A stretch of DNA of 34,547 nt from Bacteroidales bacterium (lineage in GTDB: Bacteria > Bacteroidota > Bacteroidia > Bacteroidales > Marinilabiliaceae). Of this stretch, positions 16,626-24,312 are shown piece after piece. The notes below the pieces were generated by a model. The model did no database searches and was not told where the DNA came from. It saw only the letters and a list, made by a program, of their open reading frames with translations. The position numbers and the translations under genes were made by a program. The DNA lies in NCBI GenBank assembly GCA_017539645.1, contig JAFYCM010000069.1, positions 1 through 34,547 of the forward strand. Direction: 5' to 3'. How positions within the stretch are numbered: position 1 is the stretch's first letter; each line of letters starts with the position of its first letter.

Positions 16626-17264
16626 TCACAAAAAATAGGGATTGCAATGACGCTCTTGTCCAACAGTTGTTGTTGAACCATGACCAGGATAAATGATGGC
16701 ATTGTCGGGCAATGCGAAGATCTTTGTACGTATGGATGCGAGTAATTCCTCTTCGCTAGAGCCACCAATATCCGTGCGCCCGATGCTCATGCGGAAAAGC
16801 GCATCGCCACTTATGCATATCGATTCATCGTCGTCGACGAAAGCGAGGCTGCCAGCCGAATGTCCCGGAACAAAGAGTGCATGCATCTTGCTATTGCCAA
16901 AGGTCAATTGGGAAGATTCGTCAATAAAATCGGAAATTTCGAATGGTTCAGGTGAAGCGATGCCCCACATGTCGGTGAGACGATTGTTTATATCAATAAG
17001 GTAAAGATCATTTTTCGCCGCCATTGGCTTCACGCCATACGTATCGATTACATAGCGTGCGCCATAAATATGATCGAAATGCAAATGCGTAAACCACAGA
17101 GCTACAGGTTTCAGCGACTGCTTTTGCAAGAAATCGGCAAGCAAATTCTTCTCTGCCTCGGTCTGGCACGCAGGATCGATGATGGCACATTCGCCCGTTT
17201 CGTCGCTGAGTACATACATATTAGTCTGTACCATATTGAAAACGAGCGAATTAACAGTAATCAT
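16626..17264 (-). CDS. Metallo-beta-lactamase-fold hydrolase (glyoxalase II-like)
   Basis: 212 residues, cytosolic. The binuclear metal set is complete: H60, H62, D64 and H65 in THLHFDH, H135 in PGHSAGS, bridging D154 in SGDALF, and H195 in YPGHG. The short form without the C-terminal glutathione-binding helical domain of true glyoxalase II is common in Bacteroidetes; the substrate is probably a thioester but is not known. It is last in a minus-strand operon, 18 bp after the 4HBT thioesterase gene. Confidence 0.88.
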   Translation of the reverse strand: MITVNSLVFNMVQTNMYVLSDETGECAIIDPACQTEAEKNLLADFLQKQSLKPVALWFTHLHFDHIYGARYVIDTYGVKPMAAKNDLYLIDINNRLTDMWGIASPEPFEISDFIDESSQLTFGNSKMHALFVPGHSAGSLAFVDDDESICISGDALFRMSIGRTDIGGSSEEELLASIRTKIFALPDNAIIYPGHGSTTTVGQERHCNPYFL

Positions 17265-17282
17265 GGCTAAACGTATTTACAA

Positions 17283-17690
17283 TTAAACCCAACGCGAAGC
17301 GAGAGCATCGGCAACGGTCTGCGGCATGCGCGTCGGACGACCTGTCTGCATATTTACAAACACAAGCGTGGTCTCGCCCGTGCAAAGAAGTTCGTCGTTC
17401 TGATTGAAAATTTCGTAGTTGAATACAACCTTAGCCGTTGGCATTTCTTTGATGGTGGTCTTTATGGTGAGCAAATCATCGTAGCGCGCCGAACGTTTGT
17501 ATGAAACATGAAGGTCGGCCACAGGAAGAGCAATACCTTCTTCTTCCATCTTGGAATATGGCACGCCAAGTTCTCTAAACATCTCAGTGCGGCCCACCTC
17601 GAAGAACACAGCATAATTAGCGTAATATACCACGCCCATATTGTCGGTATCGGCGTAACGAACGCGAACTTTTGTTTCGGTAGTAATCAT
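17283..17690 (-). CDS. YbgC/FadM-type acyl-CoA thioesterase (4HBT hot-dog fold)
   Basis: 135 residues, the normal length for a single hot-dog domain. The N-terminal motif RYADTDNMGVVYYANY (11-26) contains the catalytic aspartate of the DTD segment, and EVGRTEMFRELG follows, as in YbgC-type enzymes. It would hydrolyse acyl-CoA thioesters. Its ATG overlaps the stop region of the upstream SDR gene by 4 bp, indicating translational coupling, and the MBL hydrolase follows closely, so the operon probably handles related thioester or aldehyde metabolites. Confidence 0.9.
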   Translation of the reverse strand: MITTETKVRVRYADTDNMGVVYYANYAVFFEVGRTEMFRELGVPYSKMEEEGIALPVADLHVSYKRSARYDDLLTIKTTIKEMPTAKVVFNYEIFNQNDELLCTGETTLVFVNMQTGRPTRMPQTVADALASRWV

Positions 17691-18496
17691 TTTATCTTTT
17701 TTTCTTTACTCATAAACTTGTAAACCAAGTAGTTGGTCAATCTCGGGAAGCGTTTGTGCAACCAAACGGGGAATCGACCTTGCCAAAACGAGAGAATAAC
17801 CTCGCTCTTTTTGTGAACTACAGCTTTGTAGACGACGGCAGCCACATGTTCGGCGGTCATCATGCTCTTCTCGTTGCGCGGCGAAGCATTTTGCTCCGAG
17901 CCATCGGCAGTGAGTGCATGAATACGTATGTTGGACGTAGTGAATGATGGCGACACCATACATACGTTGAGCCCAGAATTTATGTACTCTGTGCGAAGTG
18001 TCTCGAAAAATCCGCGCAAGGCAAACTTCGACGCAGAATAGCCGCTACGCCCCGGCAAACCAAGATAACCTGCGACAGAATTGATGCTAACCACGGTGCC
18101 TTTCGATTCGAGTAGGTACGGAATAGCATAACGCACGCAGCGCACCACGCCAAAGAAATTGACGTCGATAACACGATGAATTACGTCGATGTCGAGCTTA
18201 TCGAAATTGGCGTGCATAGAGATGCCTGCATTACATACGATGATATCGATGCTACCGAAATGCTCTATGGTCTTGTCGATGAGGTTTTTACAATCATTGG
18301 CAATAGTGACATCGGTAGGAACGATGAGCGTATCGCTGTCGGAACCAATTTCCGCTGCAACGGCTTGCAGATTATCAATATTACGAGCAGCCAACACCAC
18401 ACGCACACCATGACGCGCGAAACAAATAGCTATGGCTCGGCCTATTCCCGATGATGCGCCCGTGACTATGGCAACTTTTCCTGATAAATTGAGCAT
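17687..18496 (-). CDS. Short-chain dehydrogenase/reductase (SDR)
   Basis: 269 residues. The NAD(P)-binding motif TGASSGIGRAIA (12-23), NAG at 89-91, N113, and the catalytic S140, Y153 and K157 (YSASK) are all present, making this a classical SDR. The R and N residues after strand two (AARN) favour NADP(H). The C-terminal 50 residues include aromatic and basic segments and may touch the membrane. It is first gene of the SDR / thioesterase / MBL unit. A TACCTTCG box, one mismatch from the -7 consensus, lies about 27 bp upstream on the minus strand. The substrate is unknown. Confidence 0.9.
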   Translation of the reverse strand: MLNLSGKVAIVTGASSGIGRAIAICFARHGVRVVLAARNIDNLQAVAAEIGSDSDTLIVPTDVTIANDCKNLIDKTIEHFGSIDIIVCNAGISMHANFDKLDIDVIHRVIDVNFFGVVRCVRYAIPYLLESKGTVVSINSVAGYLGLPGRSGYSASKFALRGFFETLRTEYINSGLNVCMVSPSFTTSNIRIHALTADGSEQNASPRNEKSMMTAEHVAAVVYKAVVHKKSEVILSFWQGRFPVWLHKRFPRLTNYLVYKFMSKEKKIK

Positions 18497-18572
18497 TTAT
18501 AAAGAAATTTCTTTTTGCGTTGCGAAGGTAATTTACACCAATTAAATATTTACGTTACTTTTTATTAATCCG

Positions 18573-18580
18573 TATATTTG
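18573..18580 (+). promoter_or_regulatory. -7 box TATATTTG for the polysaccharide export genes
   Basis: Exact TAnnTTTG match 28 bp upstream of the ATG at 18609. No clear TTG at -33. The divergent SDR operon starts on the other side of this 112-bp gap. Confidence 0.5.
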
Positions 18581-18608
18581 CGAGTTGAATTGAACAAAAT
18601 AGACATAC

Positions 18609-19388
18609 ATGCGTCACATAACTAAAATTTTATATTTTTTCGTTAGTGTTCTATTGTTTTCTGCTTGCATACCGCAGAGTAAGATAGTTTTATTGCAAGA
18701 CAAGAATGATGACGGAAAAGCTGAGTTCGATACTCAAGAAAATATTACGGATAGATATTATTTGCAACCCAACGATTATCTATATATAAATGTAAAATCG
18801 CCAGATGAGAAAATCTCCATGATTTTCAACCCAATGCAATCATCGTCGTATAGTAGTTCAACTAATAGTCCTGAAATTCAACGCTACTATAATTACATGA
18901 TTGACGATAGTATGCGTATAGATTTTCCATTCGTAGGTAAGATAGACCTTACGGGTTGCAACATGAAGATGGCGAAAGACAAAATTCGAAGCATACTTCA
19001 GAACTATGTAAGTGAATTTTCGCTCACTGTGCGTTTGGCTACTAATAGTTATTCGGTGCTTGGTGAGGTGAATAAACAAGGCGTATACACTATGAGCCGA
19101 GACCAGGTGACGATATTCTCAGCTATAGCAAACGCGGGCGGTTTCACCTCGTATGCGCGGCGTGGAGAAGTGAAAATTGTTCGGCAAGAAGCAAATGGTA
19201 AGTCGAAGGTCTATACGTTGGATCTTACCGATGACGACATCATAAATTCTGATCTCTATTATGTCTATCCAAACGATATTCTATATGTACGACCAATGCG
19301 CATAAAGATGTTCGGTTGGGGCGAGACATTCTCACTCACTTTAGTTTCATCACTTGTAACACTATATCTCCTCGCAAGACAGCTATGA
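18609..19388 (+). CDS. Wza-type polysaccharide export lipoprotein (Poly_export/SLBB)
   Basis: 259 residues. Signal peptide with lipobox FSAC (C20). The Poly_export domain starts near YYLQPNDYLYINVKSP (50-65) and continues past DFPFVGKIDLTG; an SLBB-like domain follows from about residue 148 (YSVLGEVNKQGVYTM) to YVYPNDILYVRPM. A C-terminal hydrophobic stretch (about 240-257) replaces the amphipathic helix of Wza and could cross the outer membrane. It works with the inner-membrane co-polymerase encoded next, with which it shares a 4-bp ATGA overlap. No glycosyltransferase or flippase genes lie nearby, so the exported polymer is not evident. Confidence 0.9.
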   Translation: MRHITKILYFFVSVLLFSACIPQSKIVLLQDKNDDGKAEFDTQENITDRYYLQPNDYLYINVKSPDEKISMIFNPMQSSSYSSSTNSPEIQRYYNYMIDDSMRIDFPFVGKIDLTGCNMKMAKDKIRSILQNYVSEFSLTVRLATNSYSVLGEVNKQGVYTMSRDQVTIFSAIANAGGFTSYARRGEVKIVRQEANGKSKVYTLDLTDDDIINSDLYYVYPNDILYVRPMRIKMFGWGETFSLTLVSSLVTLYLLARQL

Positions 19389-21871
19389 TAAACAATAATG
19401 ATATGCAGCAGCAGTCGTCGTACAACACACAAGACGATGGCACCATATTCAACATTGATCTGAAAAAACTATTGAACGATGTCATCAAGTTTTGGTGGCT
19501 ATTCCTCGTTACGGTAGTTGCGGCATTCTTAGTGGTGAATATATACCACCGCTTCAAAAAGCCAGTTTATTCTGCCGACCTCACGCTCATCATTGATGCT
19601 GATGCAACATCGCAAACATCGTTGCAAAGTTCTCAGAATAGTTTGATTGGCGGTATCATGCTTTCGCCTATGATGAGAAACCTCGACAACCAAGTGGAGA
19701 TTCTCTCATCACTGTCGATGACCGAACGCGTGATAACATCGCTAAACATATATATAAGTTATTACACCGTTGGCCGAGTAAGAGAGACGGAGACCTACAA
19801 AAGTTCGCAGTTCGTGGTTGTGTTCGACTCTACGCATTGCCAACCATTAGGAACAAAAATCCACGTAGACCCTATTGACAATGACCATTTCTACCTCGAT
19901 GTAGACGCTGGCAAGACTGCTACATATATATATTCGGAACGAAGAAGCAGCGAAGAACCAATAGAAGAGATTCATTACAGAGCTAAACATAGATATGGTG
20001 AAGCTATAATTACGCCTTGGTGCGCATTCTCGGTGAACAAAAGAACTGCGCAAGCCCCTGAGACTCGTGGCTATTTCGTATTCAACACGCCTGAAAATTT
20101 GGCAAAAGCGTTCCGGGCCTCAACGTCTGTTACAAAGCATCAAAGTAGAAATAATGAGTCTTCGGTTCTAACAATCTCTACTACTGGTACTTGCACTGGT
20201 AAAATACTGGATTACCTCAATCATACTGCGTACTCATTCATAAGCGATAACCTCAAACAGAAAAACGAGGTTGCTGAGAACACAATAAAGTTCATCAACG
20301 AACAACTTATATTCCTTGGCGATTCGCTATATAGTATTGGTACTCAACTTACTTCTTATCGTGTGGAACATGGTTTGGAACAAGATGCACCAACAAAGAG
20401 CAAACAGATTTTTGATGATATAAAACGTTACGATAAGGAGATTGAGGAGCAAAAGATAATACTTGCCTACTACGACTACTTGGAGAAGTATTTCAATGAC
20501 GACAGCGTGATGCACAACGTGATAGCGCCAGCATTCTACGACACCAAGAGTGCGTCGATAATCTCGCAACTCAACGAAATTATGAAGTTGAGCAACGAGC
20601 GCCATACTTATGAAGAGACATATGGCAGAGGCGAAAATCCTGTTGGTAAGCAACTTACTGCTAAACTGTACATTGCTCGCAACACGCTTCTAAATAGTAT
20701 CAACAACCACCGAGCAATGATTAATAAGCATATTAGTGATTTGAATTATGAATACGAATATGCTACCAAAGAGTTGATGAAATTGCCTGAGGCTGAGCGT
20801 GTATTGCTGAATATCGACCGTCGTTATGCTCTCAATAATGACGTATTCAACTTCTTGATGAGAAAACGCAGTGAGGCGCAGATACAGAAGGCTTCGAATA
20901 CACCCGATCACAAGATTCTCGATAAAGCCAAAATTAACGGCATTATATCGCCTAAGGTCGGTTTCGACTTTGCTGTTGGCATTATGGCAGCATTGGCTTT
21001 GCCTTTGGCGTTCTTAGTCCTTCGCCAATTGCTCGATAACAAAATCAGAAGTGAAGAGGATTTGGAGAAACTCACGCGCAACAAGATTATCGGTAGTGTG
21101 CCAAATAACACCAAAGGCGATATGTTGCTATTCAATGCTCCGCGCTCATACATAGCTGAATGCATTAGGCGAATACGTAACAAGCTCTCGTTCTATACTA
21201 ACGACGGTAAGATCTCCATTTTGGTGTCGTCGACATCGCCGGGCGAAGGCAAGACATTTACTTCGTTGAACATTGCTTCGGCGTTCGCTATCAGTGGTAA
21301 AAAAACCGTATTGCTTGGCTACGACCTTAGAAAGCCAGGCCTCAATAAAGTTGTTGGTATCAATGACCACTTAGGTCTAAGTAATTACATAATTGGCGAT
21401 TGCGAGAAACGTGACATCATTATCAATATGAAACCAGATTTTGACGTAATTCTTTCGGGTGATGTGCCGCCGAACCCAGCAGAACTTATAGCTCAGCAGC
21501 GCAGTCTTGACTTGATTACCGAACTTAAGCGAGAATACGACGTTGTGGTTATCGATACTCCGCCTCTTGGTGTGGTTGGCGATGCGCTTTCGCTCATCCC
21601 GCTCGTCGATTCTATGGTGTTTGTGGTTCGTCAGGACTATACGATCAAGCACATGCTGACCGACACGTTGCAAATCTTGTGGGACGAGAAGATTCCTAAT
21701 CTCTGCCTCATCCTAAATGATGTCGACAATAAAGATTCGCGCTATGGTTATAGATATGGTCATCGTTATGGCTATGGATATGGCTACTATGGTGGACACA
21801 AGAAAGGTCACCATCACAAAGGAGGATACTACTACGACCAAGACGGCCAGAATCACTACTACACAGATTGA
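19385..21871 (+). CDS. Wzc-type polysaccharide co-polymerase with BY-kinase domain
   Basis: 828 residues from the ATG at 19385, chosen because it makes a 4-bp overlap with the preceding stop; an earlier ATG at 19316 lies deep inside that gene. N-terminal membrane segment near 40-60 (FWWLFLVTVVAAFLVV), Wzz domain, a long periplasmic coiled-coil region, a second membrane segment near 535-555, then a bacterial tyrosine kinase: Walker A GEGKT at 620-624, Walker A' with D647 (LLGYDLRKPG), and Walker B D724 (VVIDTPPLG). The last 45 residues are extremely rich in Tyr, Gly and His (YGYRYGHRYGYGYGYYGG), the autophosphorylated tail typical of BY-kinases but unusually repetitive and His-rich. It controls polymer length and export through cyclic phosphorylation. 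Confidence 0.93.
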   Translation: MINNNDMQQQSSYNTQDDGTIFNIDLKKLLNDVIKFWWLFLVTVVAAFLVVNIYHRFKKPVYSADLTLIIDADATSQTSLQSSQNSLIGGIMLSPMMRNLDNQVEILSSLSMTERVITSLNIYISYYTVGRVRETETYKSSQFVVVFDSTHCQPLGTKIHVDPIDNDHFYLDVDAGKTATYIYSERRSSEEPIEEIHYRAKHRYGEAIITPWCAFSVNKRTAQAPETRGYFVFNTPENLAKAFRASTSVTKHQSRNNESSVLTISTTGTCTGKILDYLNHTAYSFISDNLKQKNEVAENTIKFINEQLIFLGDSLYSIGTQLTSYRVEHGLEQDAPTKSKQIFDDIKRYDKEIEEQKIILAYYDYLEKYFNDDSVMHNVIAPAFYDTKSASIISQLNEIMKLSNERHTYEETYGRGENPVGKQLTAKLYIARNTLLNSINNHRAMINKHISDLNYEYEYATKELMKLPEAERVLLNIDRRYALNNDVFNFLMRKRSEAQIQKASNTPDHKILDKAKINGIISPKVGFDFAVGIMAALALPLAFLVLRQLLDNKIRSEEDLEKLTRNKIIGSVPNNTKGDMLLFNAPRSYIAECIRRIRNKLSFYTNDGKISILVSSTSPGEGKTFTSLNIASAFAISGKKTVLLGYDLRKPGLNKVVGINDHLGLSNYIIGDCEKRDIIINMKPDFDVILSGDVPPNPAELIAQQRSLDLITELKREYDVVVIDTPPLGVVGDALSLIPLVDSMVFVVRQDYTIKHMLTDTLQILWDEKIPNLCLILNDVDNKDSRYGYRYGHRYGYGYGYYGGHKKGHHHKGGYYYDQDGQNHYYTD

Positions 21872-21894
21872 TAAACGTACGTCATAAATACACG

Positions 21895-21934
21895 AAAAAA
21901 TCCTTGTAGAGCATCACTCTGCAAGGATTTTTAT
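21895..21934. terminator. Intrinsic terminator after the polysaccharide genes
   Basis: AAAATCCTTGTAGAG and CTCTGCAAGGATTTTT form a long stem around a short loop with A and T tracts on both sides. It serves the co-polymerase gene and, in the other direction, the convergent GNAT gene. Confidence 0.88.
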
Positions 21935-21961
21935 TTGATTATAAACAATGATTTAGGGCGG

Positions 21962-22480
21962 CTATTTATGTTCGCCAATGAGCTTTTCCATCCAAACCAT
22001 ATCGTACCAGCGGTCGAATTTCTTGCCACACTTGTGAAAATGCGCAACCAATTTATATCCTAAATGCTCGTGAAAATGCACGCTATCGAGTGTTAGATAT
22101 TCATCTTCGGGGTCGCAGTAGGCAATGCACGCATTCATATTCAGCACACCTTGACGCTTGAGTGCATCTTCCAGCGCATCGTGCAATAGTCGGCCAATTC
22201 CGCAGCGTTTTTTGTCGATGTCTACGTATATCGACGTTTCGACAGCCCACTGATAAGCCGCACGCTCTTTGAATGCGCTTGCATATGCATAACCAACAAT
22301 ACGTTCGCCATCGACTGCCACAAGCCACGGATATTTAGCTGTTACAGTTGCAATTCGTCCACGGAATTCGTCGACACTCGGCACGTCGTATTCAAAAGTT
22401 ATTGCAGTTCTCTCGATGTAAGGCGTATATATTGCAAGTAACGCCTCGGCATCGTCTGCTTTTACTAATCTTATTTCCAT
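21962..22480 (-). CDS. GNAT acetyltransferase, phosphinothricin acetyltransferase-like
   Basis: 172 residues, one GNAT domain. Features of the Pat/YncA-type subfamily: ADDAEALLAIYTPYIERTAITFE at the N terminus (8-30), the strand VETSIYVDIDKKRCGIGRLL with the acetyl-CoA loop at 91-96, and C-terminal FHEHLGYKLVAHFHKCGKKF. Relatives N-acetylate phosphinothricin, methionine sulfoximine or other small amines; the actual substrate is not evident. It is monocistronic, divergent from the small winged-helix gene at 22608. Confidence 0.85.
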   Translation of the reverse strand: MEIRLVKADDAEALLAIYTPYIERTAITFEYDVPSVDEFRGRIATVTAKYPWLVAVDGERIVGYAYASAFKERAAYQWAVETSIYVDIDKKRCGIGRLLHDALEDALKRQGVLNMNACIAYCDPEDEYLTLDSVHFHEHLGYKLVAHFHKCGKKFDRWYDMVWMEKLIGEHK

Positions 22481-22559
22481 AAATATAGGGTATTAATAGT
22501 GCCTCAAAATTCTTGATTTTTGTTGAATTTATACATCATAGTAGCTATTGCTATAAAAA

Positions 22560-22567
22560 TAGTTTTG
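22560..22567 (+). promoter_or_regulatory. -7 box TAGTTTTG for the small winged-helix gene
   Basis: Exact TAnnTTTG match, 40 bp before the ATG at 22608. Confidence 0.4.
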
Positions 22568-22607
22568 CACTATTTTCAGCCCTCATCAAACTTCAAATAC
22601 TACAACA

Positions 22608-22781
22608 ATGAAAGAGCAAGTGTTACAATGTATGCGCGAGGCCGGCAAACCACTTTCGGCTGGTGATGTGGCAAAACTTCTAAATGCCGATCGCAAAGAA
22701 GTCGATAAGGCTTTTGCAGAATTGAAAAAAGAAGGTGCGATAGTGTCGCCCGTTCGTTGCAAATGGGCACCAGCGCAATAA
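22608..22781 (+). CDS. 57-residue winged-helix-like protein
   Basis: Begins MKEQVLQCMREAGKPLSAGD and ends CKWAPAQ. The pattern, two helices with KPLSAGDVAKLL, then a recognition-helix-like segment RKEVDKAFAELKKEG and a short wing AIVSPVRCKW, is that of a minimal winged helix-turn-helix. It is flanked by its own -7 box and a strong terminator, so it is a real monocistronic gene despite its size. The likely role is DNA binding; no partner or target can be read from the context. Confidence 0.75.
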   Translation: MKEQVLQCMREAGKPLSAGDVAKLLNADRKEVDKAFAELKKEGAIVSPVRCKWAPAQ

Positions 22782-22802
22782 ATATTGTTTATGTATGAAA
22801 CT

Positions 22803-22831
22803 AAAGGCGGGTCACTTAGGCTCGCCTTTTT
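22803..22831 (+). terminator. Intrinsic terminator after the winged-helix gene
   Basis: AAAGGCG (22803-22809) pairs with CGCCTTT and is followed by further T residues. Confidence 0.8.
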
Positions 22832-22904
22832 GGTGGATTAAGAATCCGTTCACTCTCTGCATCGCTGTTCCTAAATTCTTACCTCGTAATTCGTAACTAA
22901 AAAC

Positions 22905-22912
22905 TAAATTTG
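22905..22912 (+). promoter_or_regulatory. -7 box TAAATTTG for the purB operon
   Basis: Exact TAnnTTTG match 26 bp before the purB ATG, preceded by the recurrent ATTCGTAACT motif at about 22889-22898. This would drive the seven-gene run to 30826. Confidence 0.5.
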
Positions 22913-22938
22913 CGCTTTATTTCAACAAAACGATAAAT

Positions 22939-24288
22939 ATGGATTTACAACAGCTTACTGCCATTTCGCCTATCGATGGTCGCTACCGTGGTAAAGTGGA
23001 CGATTTGGCCAACTATTTTTCAGAATATGCACTTATCAAATATCGCGTTCGCGTTGAGGTCGAATATTTCATCGCGCTTTGCAAAATTCCAGTGCCAGCC
23101 CTCAAAAATGTAGGCTCCGATAAGTTCGAAAATCTTCGTAATATCTATAAAGAATTCTCTATCGACAACGCGCAGCGTATCAAAGAGATAGAGAGCGTTA
23201 CCAACCACGATGTGAAGGCCGTAGAGTACTTCCTCAAAGAACGTTTTGATGCACTCGGCATGAGCGATGTGAAGGAGTATATTCACTTTGGTCTCACTTC
23301 GCAAGATATAAATAATACCTCTGTGCCTCTCTCGCTCAAGGAGGCTATCAACGAGGTCTTCCTGCCGCAAGTTGATGGTTTGATTGCAGAACTTGCTCGC
23401 TACGCCGAGGAGTGGAAAGACATCTCCATGCTTGCTAAGACTCACGGTCAGCCAGCATCGCCTACGCGTCTCGGTAAAGAGATTCGAGTTTTCGTATCGC
23501 GTCTTCAGACGCAGGTGGCAGAGCTCCGCACTATGGTTCCGCCAGCTAAGTTCGGCGGCGCTACGGGTAACTTCAACGCTCACCACGTGGCATTCCCTGC
23601 TATCGACTGGGTGGCATTCGGTAACGACTTTGTAAATAATACTCTCGGTCTTGAGCGCGAACAGTACACCACGCAGATTTCCAACTACGACAATCTGTCG
23701 CGCATCTTCGACTCGCTCAAGCGCATCAACGTAATTATGATTGACCTCTGCCGCGACTTCTGGATGTATATAAAGATGGAGTACTTCAAGCAGAAAATCA
23801 AAGCTGGCGAGGTTGGTAGTAGTGCCATGCCACACAAGGTTAATCCTATTGATTATGAGAATGCAGAAGGCAACCTCGGTATAGCTAATGCCATTCTTGA
23901 GCACCTTGCGGCTAAGTTGCCCGTTTCGCGTTTGCAGCGCGACTTGACCGACTCTACCGTGCTCCGCAACGTAGGTGTACCTATGGCTCACAGCGTAATA
24001 TCTATAAAATCTATAATGAAGGGCCTCGGAAAATTGCTGCTCAACCCCGAAGCTATCGAGCGCGACCTCGAAAACAACTGGATGGTGGTGGCTGAAGGCA
24101 TTCAGACCATCTTGCGCCGCGAGGGCTATCCAAACCCATACGAGACGCTCAAGGCTCTCACCCGCACCAACACCAAGGTGAACCACGAGACTATAGCAAA
24201 ATTTATCGACGAACTCAACGTTTCCGAAAGCGTCAAGGCTGAGCTACGCGCCATCACTCCGCAGTCATATACAGGTATTTATAAGTAA
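22939..24288 (+). CDS. purB: Adenylosuccinate lyase
   Basis: 449 residues. Cleaves SAICAR and adenylosuccinate to release fumarate, acting twice in purine synthesis. Family hallmarks: N-terminal TAISPIDGRYRGKV (7-20), TSQDINNT at 120-127, the general-acid histidine H169 in THGQPASP, and the flexible signature loop GSSAMPHKVNP (293-303) with the catalytic serine. This is the long subclass also found in Escherichia coli. First gene of a co-directional run; the ABC exporter starts 24 bp downstream. Confidence 0.97.
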   Translation: MDLQQLTAISPIDGRYRGKVDDLANYFSEYALIKYRVRVEVEYFIALCKIPVPALKNVGSDKFENLRNIYKEFSIDNAQRIKEIESVTNHDVKAVEYFLKERFDALGMSDVKEYIHFGLTSQDINNTSVPLSLKEAINEVFLPQVDGLIAELARYAEEWKDISMLAKTHGQPASPTRLGKEIRVFVSRLQTQVAELRTMVPPAKFGGATGNFNAHHVAFPAIDWVAFGNDFVNNTLGLEREQYTTQISNYDNLSRIFDSLKRINVIMIDLCRDFWMYIKMEYFKQKIKAGEVGSSAMPHKVNPIDYENAEGNLGIANAILEHLAAKLPVSRLQRDLTDSTVLRNVGVPMAHSVISIKSIMKGLGKLLLNPEAIERDLENNWMVVAEGIQTILRREGYPNPYETLKALTRTNTKVNHETIAKFIDELNVSESVKAELRAITPQSYTGIYK

Positions 24289-24312
24289 GTATTAACCCGA
24301 AAAAACTACATT

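Noticed and set aside
23020-24186. 388-residue minus-strand open frame opposite purB
   Set aside because: Exact antisense of a firmly identified gene; composition is that of a shadow frame and no family motif is visible.
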